Source of the DNA: Bacillota bacterium | GTDB taxonomy: Bacteria; Bacillota_E; Symbiobacteriia; Symbiobacteriales; Symbiobacteriaceae | NCBI GenBank assembly: GCA_003242675.1 | Contig: QGVE01000112.1 | Coordinates: 1 to 9,146, forward strand | DNA: 9,146 bases | Direction of reading: 5' to 3' | In this document: positions 1 through 6,447 of the stretch, in pieces | How positions within the stretch are numbered: the first letter of the stretch is position 1 | Layout: every line of letters begins with the position of its first letter | The notes under the pieces: model-generated | What the model saw: only the letters and a program-made list of their open reading frames with translations | Databases searched by the model: none | What the model was told of the DNA's origin: nothing | Position numbers and translations under genes: made by a program

Positions 1-252
1 GGAGCCGTAGGCCGACGAGGACAGGATCGGGTTCAGGCTGTCCGGGTCCTGGCTCAGGCGGAGGTTGAGCTCGCCGCCGACCTTGGGCCCGGACGGGGTT
101 TCAGGCTGAGACGGGGTCTGGGTCTGGCCGCCCGGCTGCTCGCTCGGCGTCTGGGCAGGCGGGTCGGACTGTTTGGGGCCGCAGGCAGCCAGGACCAGGC
201 TCAGCGCCATGAGAACGGCTGCCGCACCAAGGAACCTGCGGTTCTTTCTCAT
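1..252 (-). CDS. Peptide-type ABC transporter substrate-binding lipoprotein, N-terminal part
   Basis: The gene starts with ATG at 250-252 and runs off the left edge, so only 84 codons are present. Residues 1-23 form a lipoprotein signal peptide: a basic start (MRKNRR), a hydrophobic core and the lipobox LAAC, with Cys24 as the expected lipidated residue. A Pro/Gln/Ser-rich linker (about 25-55) follows. The mature domain then begins with VGGELNLRLSQDPDSLNPIL, the usual opening of SBP_bac_5 (oligopeptide/dipeptide-binding) proteins. By family knowledge the product is anchored outside the membrane and delivers peptides or similar solutes to an ABC permease; the substrate cannot be read here. The minus strand carries two purine-rich candidate ribosome binding sites, AGGAGG about 12 nt and AAGGAG about 2 nt before the ATG. 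No convincing promoter was seen in the 227-base gap upstream, and permease genes would lie outside the window. Confidence 0.88.
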   Translation of the reverse strand, partial: MRKNRRFLGAAAVLMALSLVLAACGPKQSDPPAQTPSEQPGGQTQTPSQPETPSGPKVGGELNLRLSQDPDSLNPILSSSAYGS

Positions 253-445
253 GTCTCCTTCTGACCTCCTCTGTGCGATGCTACTCATCTGACTACAGCA
301 TTGATTCACCGGTTCACTCGAATTTCCTCTTTGCACCCTACTGTTTGCGCGGGAACATTCGAAAACACGTCGCACATGGGCGCCGGTCCCCGCACCGCTC
401 CACGCCGCCGCTCCCGGGAGGTTGTCCGGGCTCCCGGCGCGCAAA

Positions 446-467
446 CGGCGCCGGTCTCCCGGCGCCG
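446..467 (-). terminator. Hairpin after the cysteine-rich gene, likely terminator
   Basis: A perfect 9-bp GC stem (446-454 with 459-467) with a 4-base loop lies 12 nt past the TAG stop of the cysteine-rich gene. On the minus strand it is followed by TTT only, so the U-tract is weak. The rest of 253-479 holds other GC-rich inverted repeats but no gene that I can support. Confidence 0.5.
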
Positions 468-479
468 GTGCGTGAAACG

Positions 480-1172
480 CTATCCGCAGCCGCAGTCGCA
501 GTCGTGGGCCCGGTGGCGGTCCCGCTGGCGCGTGGCAAACCGCACGGGCGGATCGCACGGCTCCACGTCGGGCGGGCAGCCCGCGGGCGAGGCCGCCGAC
601 GGGCACCTGCGGGGGAGCACGGAACCGAACGTGGGCACCAGCAGCTTCACGTCCGCCGTCACGGTCAGAACGGTGCAGAGCTGGATCGTGCAGCAGACGT
701 TGGGCTCGCCCTGGGCCGCGCCGGGCTGCACCGTGCAGATGCAGCTGCCCTCCACGTCGCAGGTGACGTCGGTGCCCTCGGGCGCACAGAGGACCACTTG
801 CTTGGGGAAGGTGATCGTCCGCTCCACCAGGATCGGCTGGGCCGTGGCGGAAGGCCGGACCATGAGCTGCAGCCGCAGCGTGATCTGGATGGAGACGATG
901 GCGCGGCCATCTTTGCCGTTGTTTACCGGCTGCCGATCAGCGGCTTCCTCGCAGCTGATCTGCGTGATCCGGCAGCTAAGTATGGTCGCCCCTTCGCCCA
1001 GCCCCTGAATGTTGAAGCAGCGCTCCAGCAGGTCCTCCTGCGTGCAGAAGTCGAACACCTTACGGGCATCGACCAGGACGATCTCCCGCGGGCTCGGGCA
1101 GTGGCCGTCGCGGATCAGACCGGGCATGACCCTGCTCTCCGTCCCCGCGGTCGCTTCGCGGTTGGTTGCCAT
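480..1172 (-). CDS. Cysteine-rich 230-residue protein, possible spore coat or exosporium protein
   Basis: ATG at 1170-1172 is preceded by AGGGGTGA about 5 nt upstream; the stop is TAG. The product has no signal peptide and no membrane segment. It contains 18 cysteines in 230 residues (about 8%), including a VCC pair at about 133-136, SCIC near 120 and a C-terminal CDCGCG tail. The N-terminal stretch CPSPREIVLVDARKVFDFC is followed by QEDLLERCF. A beta-rich middle (about 55-180) includes FPKQVVLC and TADVKLLVPTFG. From memory this layout resembles conserved hypothetical proteins of spore-forming Clostridia and Symbiobacterium; I cannot assign a named domain. Cysteine richness, lack of a secretion signal and a sporulation-type promoter match upstream fit a structural, disulfide-linked spore-surface protein, but that is inference. 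It is a single-gene unit between two hairpins. A metal-binding role is the main alternative. Confidence 0.85.
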   Translation of the reverse strand: MATNREATAGTESRVMPGLIRDGHCPSPREIVLVDARKVFDFCTQEDLLERCFNIQGLGEGATILSCRITQISCEEAADRQPVNNGKDGRAIVSIQITLRLQLMVRPSATAQPILVERTITFPKQVVLCAPEGTDVTCDVEGSCICTVQPGAAQGEPNVCCTIQLCTVLTVTADVKLLVPTFGSVLPRRCPSAASPAGCPPDVEPCDPPVRFATRQRDRHRAHDCDCGCG

Positions 1173-1190
1173 AGGTTCACCCCTGCCTGC

Positions 1191-1218
1191 ATCCTATGTG
1201 GGGACGCAGCCAGAGGTG
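1191..1218 (-). promoter_or_regulatory. Candidate sigma-K-like promoter for the cysteine-rich gene
   Basis: On the minus strand CACC (1218-1215) lies 16 nt before CATAGGAT (1198-1191). The Bacillus sigma-K consensus is mACm - 16/17 nt - CATAnnnTA, so only the last base differs. Transcription would begin near 1185 and leave a very short leader carrying the AGGGGTGA ribosome binding site. No sigma-A-type promoter is apparent in the gap. Such short motifs can arise by chance, so this is a candidate only. Confidence 0.4.
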
Positions 1219-1226
1219 AAAGTAGA

Positions 1227-1252
1227 GCCGCCCCGGCCGTTCCCGGGGCGGC
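1227..1252 (-). terminator. Hairpin after ctpA, likely terminator
   Basis: A perfect 10-bp stem (1227-1236 with 1243-1252) encloses a 6-base loop and begins 6 nt past the ctpA TGA stop. On the minus strand it is followed by TCTACTTTC, a poor U-tract. The placement directly after the stop supports a terminator that isolates ctpA from the next gene. Confidence 0.6.
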
Positions 1253-1258
1253 CCTTTC

Positions 1259-2503
1259 TCAGGGTTTCATCTGGCGGATGTGGCGGACGGCGGCCTCCAG
1301 CTGCGGGTCGCCGGGCTCGCCGGGGATGATCCGGTTGGGGTTCGGCACCACGATGTCCGGCTCCACGCCCTGGCCGTCGATGGAGTTGCCCCCGGCGGTC
1401 AGGTACTTCGCCGTCGTGAGCTTGATCCCCGAGCCGTCCTGCAGCCGCCAGAACGTCTGCACGGAGCCCTTGCCGAAGGTCTTCTCGCCGATCAGGGTGC
1501 CGACGCCGGAGTCCTTCACGGCCCCGGCCAGGATCTCCGAGGCGCTGGCGCTCCCGCCGTCGATCAGCACGACGAGCGGCCCGGTCCACTTCTCCGCCTG
1601 CTTGGCCGAAATGGCCCGCGGCTCCTTCCCCCGCTCGACGATGTGCACCACGGGCTCGCCCGTCGGCACGAAGAAGGAGGCGATCTCCACCACCTCGTCC
1701 AGGAGGCCGCCGGGGTTCTGCCGGACGTCGAAGATCAGCCGCTTCATGCCCTGGCGGCGGAGGTCGTCAAGGGCCTCCTTCACCTGGCCCGAGGCGCCCT
1801 TCTTGCTGAACTCCTGCAGCTGGATGTACCCGATGCCCGCCTCCGCGTCGATCATGCGATAGTCGAGCACCGGCACGGTGATCGTGTCGCGGGTGATGAC
1901 GAACTCCAACAGCTCGGGCTCGCCCTCCCGCTTGACCAGCAGCCGGACCTGCGTGCCCTTGGGCCCCTTGATCAGGGCGACGGCCTCGTTCAGGCTCATG
2001 CCCGTGATGTCCTTGCCGTCCACCTGGATGATCGCGTCGCCCGAACGCAGCCCGGCCTTGGCCCCGGGGCTCCCCTTGATGGGCGACACGACGGTGAGGA
2101 GGCCCGTCTTCTGGGAGATCTCCACGGTCACGCCGATGCCGCTGAACGTGGGCTCGAAGCCCTCGACGAACGAGCGGTACTCCTCGGGCGTGAAGAAGGT
2201 CGAGTACCGGTCACCCAGGGCCTCGACCATGCCCCTGAGCGCCCCGACGTTCAGGGTCTCCGCGTCGACCTCCTCCACGTACTGCCCCTGGATCGCCCGC
2301 ATGACCTCCTTGAGCCGCTCCACCTGGAGCCCGGACTCCGTCGCACCGGCCGCCGGCGCCCGGTCCTTCAGGTGCGACACCGCGTCCCCGAGGGCGGGCG
2401 GCCAGCCCAGGGCCCCCGCCGCGTAGCTGATCACCGCCGTCACCGCGACCAGGATCAGCGACAGCCCGAATCTCGTGCGGCGCTCGTCCATGTTCAGCGT
2501 CAT
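1259..2503 (-). CDS. ctpA: S41 family carboxy-terminal processing protease (CtpA/CtpB type)
   Basis: A 414-residue serine protease anchored in the membrane with its catalytic part outside. Residues 12-33 form a single hydrophobic segment. A PDZ domain spans about 118-200 (FSGIGVTVEI, then SPGAKAGLRSGDAIIQVDG), which in this family binds the substrate C-terminus. The S41 domain follows, with the Ser-Lys-Gln set Ser320 (in GGSASASEI), Lys345 and Gln349 (in FGKGSVQ). Their spacing of 25 and 4 is that of B. subtilis CtpB. These enzymes cleave near the C-termini of envelope proteins; CtpB acts in sigma-K activation and CtpA types process cell-wall hydrolases. The substrate here is unknown, but the neighbouring FtsEX/M23 genes make a wall hydrolase a reasonable guess. 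The first ATG (2501-2503) directly abuts GAGAGG; a second in-frame ATG at 2489-2491 sits 12 nt from it and may be the true start. Length is typical. Confidence 0.95.
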   Translation of the reverse strand: MTLNMDERRTRFGLSLILVAVTAVISYAAGALGWPPALGDAVSHLKDRAPAAGATESGLQVERLKEVMRAIQGQYVEEVDAETLNVGALRGMVEALGDRYSTFFTPEEYRSFVEGFEPTFSGIGVTVEISQKTGLLTVVSPIKGSPGAKAGLRSGDAIIQVDGKDITGMSLNEAVALIKGPKGTQVRLLVKREGEPELLEFVITRDTITVPVLDYRMIDAEAGIGYIQLQEFSKKGASGQVKEALDDLRRQGMKRLIFDVRQNPGGLLDEVVEIASFFVPTGEPVVHIVERGKEPRAISAKQAEKWTGPLVVLIDGGSASASEILAGAVKDSGVGTLIGEKTFGKGSVQTFWRLQDGSGIKLTTAKYLTAGGNSIDGQGVEPDIVVPNPNRIIPGEPGDPQLEAAVRHIRQMKP

Positions 2504-2555
2504 CCTCTCTCTGACAAGCAGCCCTCTCCCCCATGTGTATCGGGGACTACCCTGC

Positions 2556-2585
2556 AGTATACTGCGCCCATTACTTTGTGGTCAA
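2556..2585 (-). promoter_or_regulatory. Sigma-A-type promoter of ctpA
   Basis: On the minus strand TTGACC (2585-2580) is separated by 18 nt from TATACT (2561-2556), each 5 of 6 matches to consensus. Transcription would start near 2549 and leave a leader of about 46-60 nt before ctpA. The -10 box sits inside a perfect 12-base palindrome (2554-2565). Confidence 0.72.
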
Positions 2586-2606
2586 ACGACACGGGCAAGT
2601 CCGCGA

Positions 2607-2643
2607 GGGCCCGGTCCGCGCGCCGCGGGCCGGGCCCCTTTTT
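2607..2643 (+). terminator. Strong intrinsic terminator, best read rightward; between envC-like gene and ctpA
   Basis: The outer stem pairs 2607-2614 with 2630-2637 and the inner stem pairs 2616-2620 with 2624-2628, around a 3-base loop. Read rightward, the position between the two stems is a U-G wobble, giving a 14-bp stem followed by CTTTTT. Read leftward, the same position is an A-C mismatch and no T-run follows. It lies just after the stop of the leftward envC-like gene and may work in both directions, but by sequence it is better suited to stopping rightward transcription. Confidence 0.6.
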
Positions 2644-2654
2644 CCCCAGATCGC

Positions 2655-3836
2655 CTAATAGTTGATGTAATCCAGCGGATTCTTCTGCACCCCGTTCACG
2701 TGGACCTCCAGGTGCACGTGGGGCCCCGTCGACCAGCCCGTCGATCCGGCCAGGGCGATCACCTCGCCCTGGCTGACCGCCTGGCCCGGCGAGACCAGGA
2801 TCCGGCTGTTGTGCGCGTACCACGAGGTGATGCCGCCGCCGTGGTCGATGATCACCAGGTTGCCGAACACGTCGTCGTAGCTGGTCTGCAGCACCACCCC
2901 GGCCTCGATGGCCCGGACCTCCTGGCCCCAGTCGGCCGCGAAGTCGACGCCGTAGTGCATCCGCTGGGTGCCCAGGATCGGGTGCCAGCGCATGCCGAAG
3001 TAGTCGGTGATGATGACCGGGGTTACCGGCGGAATGGGCGCGAAGATGCCGGCCTGCCGGTTCAGCTCCCGCACCAGGGCGGCGACCTGCTCAGCGAGCT
3101 GCTGGCTGTACCGCTCCATCTCGTCCAGCTGGGCCGCCAGGGCCCGCCGCCGGTCCTCCAGCGAGCGCGAGACCTGCTCCCGCTCCGCCCGCTTGGCCAC
3201 CACCGCAGCCTGGTACTCCTCGGCCTCGGCCTTCAGCGCGGCGAGCCGGGTCTTCCGCCCCTCGACCTCCCGCTGCTTCTCCTCGAGGGCCAGCTTCTCC
3301 GCCCTCACCTGGTCCATCAGCTCGCGGTCCTTTTGCGCCAGCTGCCGCAGGATCTCCGCCCGGCTGATGAACTCCCGGAAGGTGGCGGCGCCGAACAGCA
3401 CGTCGAGCTTGTCCACCGCGCCGTTCTCCCGCATCGCCCGGATCCGGTCGCCGAGGATCTTCCGCTTCTCCGCGTACCGGGCCTGGGCGACGGCCACCTC
3501 GGCCTGGACCTGCTCCAGCTCGGCCGAGACCTCCTCGTACTCCGCGGTGATGACCGCCAGGTTGGCATTGGCCTGCGCCAGCTCCGCCTCAACCAGCCGG
3601 AGCTGCGCCTCCGCCTCCTCGGCCTGGAAGGCGATGTCGGCCAGCTCGTTCTGCACTTCCTTCTGCTTCCGCCGCACGGCCTCCAGGTCGCGCTGGGCCT
3701 GTTCCAGCTGCTCCCGGATATCGTTGGCTTCCGCCGTGTAGGGCCAGAGGGGCAGGGCTGCGCTCAGGAGCAGAGCGACGAGCACCACCCAGGCCCAGCG
3801 GATCCGTCTGCGCATTACGCCCGACACCCCCGTCAC
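2655..3836 (-). CDS. EnvC/CwlO-like coiled-coil protein with C-terminal M23 (LytM) peptidase domain
   Basis: A 393-residue exported protein. A signal peptide covers about 8-37 (MRRRIRWAW, hydrophobic core, AEA cleavage region). Residues 38-260 are a long charged coiled coil rich in Glu, Ala, Gln and Arg, with a central region near 130-170 (RAMRENGAVDKLDVLFGA, FISRAEILRQ) as in EnvC and PcsB-type partners of FtsX. The M23 domain (about 275-390) keeps all expected zinc and catalytic residues: His294 and Asp298 in MHYGVDFA, His342, and His373/His375 in GPHVHLEV. It is therefore potentially an active peptidoglycan endopeptidase, unlike E. coli EnvC, which only activates amidases. The GTG start overlaps the ftsX stop as GTGA, implying coupled translation. 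An in-frame ATG at residue 8 (3813-3815) follows GGGGGTG at better spacing and may be the real start. By location the product should be the hydrolase gated by FtsEX. Confidence 0.92.
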   Translation of the reverse strand: MTGVSGVMRRRIRWAWVVLVALLLSAALPLWPYTAEANDIREQLEQAQRDLEAVRRKQKEVQNELADIAFQAEEAEAQLRLVEAELAQANANLAVITAEYEEVSAELEQVQAEVAVAQARYAEKRKILGDRIRAMRENGAVDKLDVLFGAATFREFISRAEILRQLAQKDRELMDQVRAEKLALEEKQREVEGRKTRLAALKAEAEEYQAAVVAKRAEREQVSRSLEDRRRALAAQLDEMERYSQQLAEQVAALVRELNRQAGIFAPIPPVTPVIITDYFGMRWHPILGTQRMHYGVDFAADWGQEVRAIEAGVVLQTSYDDVFGNLVIIDHGGGITSWYAHNSRILVSPGQAVSQGEVIALAGSTGWSTGPHVHLEVHVNGVQKNPLDYINY

Positions 3837-4756
3837 ACCTTCAGGTAGCGGTGCAGCGAGAAGTAGCTGGCCAGGGCCCCCAGCACCGCCCCCAGGGCCA
3901 GCAGGGCCAGCGTGAGGTCCTTCAGGATCAGCCCGGGCTGGACCATGGGCAGGAACGGGATCGACTGCTGGATCGCCGGCGCCAGCCGGATGTAGCCCCA
4001 GGCCGTGACGCCGCTCGCGACGCCCGCGCCCACGAGCCCGAGCAGCATCCCCTCCAATACGAACGGCCGCCGGATGTACCAGTCGGTGGCGCCGACCAGC
4101 TTCATGATCGAAACCTCCCGCCGCCGGGCGTAGACCGACAGCCGGATGGTGTTGGAGAGCGTGAGCACCGTGGCGAACAGGAGCAGCAGGACGAGCCCCA
4201 GGCCGCCGATGCGCACCGCCCGGGTGAAGGCCAGCAGGTCGGCGACGATCTCCTTGCCGTAATCGACCTTCGCCACGCCGGGCAGGGCCTCGATCTGCCC
4301 GGCCACCTCCGCGACCAGCGTCACATCGGTCACCTTCACGTAGACCTCGTCTGAGAGCGGGTTCTCGTCACCCTCGTAGCCGGCCAGGAGGTCGGCCTGG
4401 GCGGGATCCGCCCGCTTCATCTGCTCCAGGGCCTCGTGGCGGCTGAGGAAGGTGACCTCCTGCACGTTGGGCAGGCTGCGGATGCGCTCCAGGAGGGCAC
4501 GGGTCTCCTCCTCGGTCAGGTCCCGCTGGCCGCACTTCGCCTCGTCCCGCTTGGCGGTGCAGAGGTAGCCCTTGATCTCCACCTGGCTCTCGGCCGAGGC
4601 GGCCATCTCCTCCAGGTTGACGGCCAGCAGGGCGACCACGGCCAGGACCAGCAGGGTCACCGCGACGGAAAGCATGGAAGCCAGGGACATCAGGTTGCCC
4701 CGCGCCATGTTGTGCAGGGCGTCGCGCAGCGCGGTGGACCACCCCCTATAGCTCAT
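3833..4756 (-). CDS. ftsX: Cell-division ABC transporter permease-like protein FtsX
   Basis: I place the start at ATG 4754-4756 (MSYRGWST), giving 307 residues, the usual FtsX length. It overlaps the end of ftsE by 11 nt and has AGGGGG 10 nt upstream. A longer GTG-started reading from 4792 would add 12 residues lying wholly within ftsE. Layout: cytoplasmic N-terminus, membrane segment about 25-48, extracellular domain about 50-180, then three membrane segments at about 182-204, 233-256 and 280-300. The stretch RRREVSIMKLVGATDWYIRRPF (given in part: REVSIMKLVGA) is the typical FtsX cytoplasmic loop contacting FtsE. With FtsE it couples ATP hydrolysis to control of a periplasmic or wall-side hydrolase, here presumably the next gene. 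The outer domain carries a short insert with Cys66 and Cys75, absent from common Bacillus FtsX as I remember it, which could form a disulfide. Confidence 0.94.
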   Translation of the reverse strand: MSYRGWSTALRDALHNMARGNLMSLASMLSVAVTLLVLAVVALLAVNLEEMAASAESQVEIKGYLCTAKRDEAKCGQRDLTEEETRALLERIRSLPNVQEVTFLSRHEALEQMKRADPAQADLLAGYEGDENPLSDEVYVKVTDVTLVAEVAGQIEALPGVAKVDYGKEIVADLLAFTRAVRIGGLGLVLLLLFATVLTLSNTIRLSVYARRREVSIMKLVGATDWYIRRPFVLEGMLLGLVGAGVASGVTAWGYIRLAPAIQQSIPFLPMVQPGLILKDLTLALLALGAVLGALASYFSLHRYLKV

Positions 4757-5435
4757 GGCCGTAGGTCCCCCTGTCCTCGTCGCGCACCACACGGCCCCGC
4801 TCCAGGGCGATGACGCGCTTCTTCATGCGGTCCACGATCTCCGCCGCATGGGTGGCCACCAGGACCGTGGCCCCCATCTGGTTGATCTGGTTGAGCAGGT
4901 TCATGATCGCCCAGGTGTTCTCCGGGTCCAGGTTGCCGGTGGGCTCGTCGGCGATCACCAGCACCGGGTTGCGCACGATCGCGCGCGCCACCGCCACCCG
5001 CTGCTGCTCGCCGCCGGACAGCTCCGCGGCCAGGGCCCGGCTCTTGTGCCGCAGGCCCACCAGCTCCAGGGCGGCCGGCACCCGGCGGTTCACCTCGCGC
5101 CGGGGCACGTCGGTGCACTCCAGGGCGAAGGCGACGTTGTCAAACACGGTGCGGTCGGGCAGGAGCCTGAAGTCCTGAAAGATGATCCCGATGTTGCGCC
5201 TCAGGTACGGCACCGCCCGCCGGGGCAGGCGGGCGACGTCCTTGCCGTCCACGAGGACCTGGCCCGACGTGGGCACCTCCTCCCGGTAGATCAGCTTCAG
5301 GAGCGTGGACTTGCCCGCGCCGGAAGGCCCGACCAAAAAGACAAACTCCCCCCGCTCAACCCGCAGGTTGACGCCATCGAGGGAAGGAGTGCGCGTATGG
5401 GGGTAGACTTTGGTGACGTCGCGGAACTCGATCAC
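4746..5435 (-). CDS. ftsE: Cell-division ABC transporter ATP-binding protein FtsE
   Basis: A 229-residue ABC ATPase with every nucleotide-binding motif: Walker A GPSGAGKST at 36-44, Q-loop Gln87 (IIFQDFRLL), signature LSGGEQQR at 139-146, Walker B VLVIADEP at 158-165 and the H-loop His196 (VATHAAE). The stretch DFRLLPDRTVFDNVAFAL is characteristic of FtsE rather than of a nutrient importer. It acts at the cytoplasmic face with FtsX to license wall hydrolysis at division or elongation sites. The GTG start at 5433-5435 is preceded by GGGGTGATC, a long match to the 16S anti-Shine-Dalgarno sequence. The 3' end overlaps ftsX by 11 nt. A 237-base gap with two inverted repeats separates it from tagA, so ftsE likely begins its own transcription unit. 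Confidence 0.96.
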   Translation of the reverse strand: MIEFRDVTKVYPHTRTPSLDGVNLRVERGEFVFLVGPSGAGKSTLLKLIYREEVPTSGQVLVDGKDVARLPRRAVPYLRRNIGIIFQDFRLLPDRTVFDNVAFALECTDVPRREVNRRVPAALELVGLRHKSRALAAELSGGEQQRVAVARAIVRNPVLVIADEPTGNLDPENTWAIMNLLNQINQMGATVLVATHAAEIVDRMKKRVIALERGRVVRDEDRGTYGHEL

Positions 5436-5564
5436 GCGGGATCACCCCACCGGTTAGTTCCTATACGCTGCTGGGACTGGCGATCCTTCACAAGCCGAAC
5501 GTCTAACAGGAAACTTTCCCAGGGACTTCGACGGTGGGGCAATCCTTCCCTTCCTGAACGTGAT

Positions 5565-5594
5565 ATTCTAAGGCATGCTAAATTTGGCTGGCAT
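5565..5594 (-). promoter_or_regulatory. Weak candidate promoter for ftsEX
   Basis: On the minus strand TAGAAT (5570-5565, 5 of 6) lies 18 nt after ATGCCA (5594-5589, 4 of 6). The surrounding DNA is the least GC-rich part of the gap. The -35 match is poor and part of it falls in an inverted repeat, so this is tentative. Confidence 0.3.
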
Positions 5595-5611
5595 TCCGGA
5601 AGGCGCCAGCC
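5586..5611. repeat. Inverted repeat in the tagA-ftsE gap
   Basis: GGCTGGC (5586-5592) and GCCAGCC (5605-5611) are 7-bp inverted arms around 12 bases that include the perfect palindrome TTCCGGAA (5594-5601). It may be a protein-binding site or a second RNA hairpin after the tagA terminator. No U-tract follows on either strand. Confidence 0.4.
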
Positions 5612-5617
5612 ACACAG

Positions 5618-5644
5618 GACCCACCCGGCCGGACCGGGTGGGTC
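5618..5644 (-). terminator. Hairpin after tagA, likely terminator
   Basis: A perfect 11-bp stem (5618-5628 with 5634-5644) with a 5-base loop sits 28 nt past the tagA stop. No run of T follows on either strand, so termination would depend on stem stability alone or on Rho. Confidence 0.45.
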
Positions 5645-5672
5645 GGCAAGGTCAACCGCTGCGTCTGCCCGC

Positions 5673-6410
5673 TCACGCCCCGCGCCGGGCGCGGGCCCGG
5701 AGCACGGCGAAGGCGAAGCGCACCAGCGGCGGGAGGCTGCGCCGCAGGCGGCGCAGCCGCACGATGCGGTAGAGCCACTCCAGGTTGGCCCGGATCATCC
5801 ACCGGGGCGCGCGCGGAACGGCGCCGGCCCACACGTCGATCGTGCCGCCGACGCCCATGCCCACGGGCACGCCCAGCTCGGGCAGGTGGCGGTGCAGCCA
5901 CCGCTCCTGCTTGGGCGAGCCCAGCGCGACGAAGAGCACGTCCGGCCGTGCGGCCCGGATCTGTGCGATGACCTCCGGCTCCTCCTCGGGCCGGAAGAAG
6001 CCGTCGCGCCAGCCCACCACCGTGACGCGCGGGTAGGCCTCCTGCACCCGGCGGGCCGCCTCCCGCACCACCTCGGGGCGCGTCCCCAGCAGGAAGACCC
6101 GCCCCCCGCCCCGGTCGTTGAGGGCCCGCAGCAGGTTGGTGGCGAGGTCCGCGCCGCTCACCTTCTCCGGCACCGGGTCGCCCAGGAGCCGCGCGGCCAG
6201 CACGATGCCGGCGCCGTCCGCCACGACCAGGTCGGCCCCGTTGATGATGGCGGCCAGCTCCGGGTCCCGGCGGGCCCGGTCGGCAATCTCCGCGTTGGGC
6301 GTGACCACCAGGTGCGGTCCGCCCGCGTCAATGAAGCCGAGGCAGCGGTCCACGGCCTCGGCCATCGTCACCTTATCGACGGCGATGCCCAGGATCTGTG
6401 CGCGCTCCAT
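5673..6410 (-). CDS. tagA: WecG/TagA/CpsF family N-acetylmannosaminyl- or related glycosyltransferase
   Basis: A 245-residue GT26-family enzyme. Motifs in order: VVTPNAEI with Thr37, ADGAGIV with Asp65, EKVSGADL at 82-89, RVFLLGTRPEV at 104-114, ALGSPKQERW at 162-171, GVGGTIDVWAGAVPRAPRW at 186-204 and LEWLYRIVR at 210-218. Thr37 and Asp65 carry the same numbers as the residues shown to matter in Thermoanaerobacter italicus TagA. The Arg-rich C-terminal tail (from about 215) matches the membrane-binding appendage of that family. TagA adds ManNAc to undecaprenyl-diphospho-GlcNAc, the committing step of wall teichoic acid synthesis; relatives act in enterobacterial common antigen or capsule synthesis. 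The acceptor and sugar used here are not proven, and no other teichoic acid genes are in view. The ATG is preceded by AGGGG and AAGGA. It starts 37 nt after the small membrane-protein gene without a terminator, suggesting one transcript. Confidence 0.93.
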   Translation of the reverse strand: MERAQILGIAVDKVTMAEAVDRCLGFIDAGGPHLVVTPNAEIADRARRDPELAAIINGADLVVADGAGIVLAARLLGDPVPEKVSGADLATNLLRALNDRGGGRVFLLGTRPEVVREAARRVQEAYPRVTVVGWRDGFFRPEEEPEVIAQIRAARPDVLFVALGSPKQERWLHRHLPELGVPVGMGVGGTIDVWAGAVPRAPRWMIRANLEWLYRIVRLRRLRRSLPPLVRFAFAVLRARARRGA

Positions 6411-6447
6411 GTCCTTCGCCCCTGGTCGGCGCCGCGCCCGGAGCGGG

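Noticed and set aside
253..479. A small gene or RNA in the gap before the solute-binding protein
   Set aside because: No frame has both a start and a ribosome binding site, and apart from GC hairpins there is no tRNA-like, rRNA-like or riboswitch-like structure that I can support.
273..1862. A 529-codon rightward open frame running antisense to the cysteine-rich gene and into ctpA
   Set aside because: The translation is low in complexity (Arg, Pro, Ala, Gly), has no family motif, and crosses two leftward genes with clear start signals or motifs. Long antisense frames are expected in GC-rich DNA.
2475..3848. A 457-codon rightward frame antisense to the envC-like gene, rich in Leu, His and Gln
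   Set aside because: It is the reverse reading of a coiled-coil coding region with Glu/Ala/Gln codons; no ribosome binding site or known fold.
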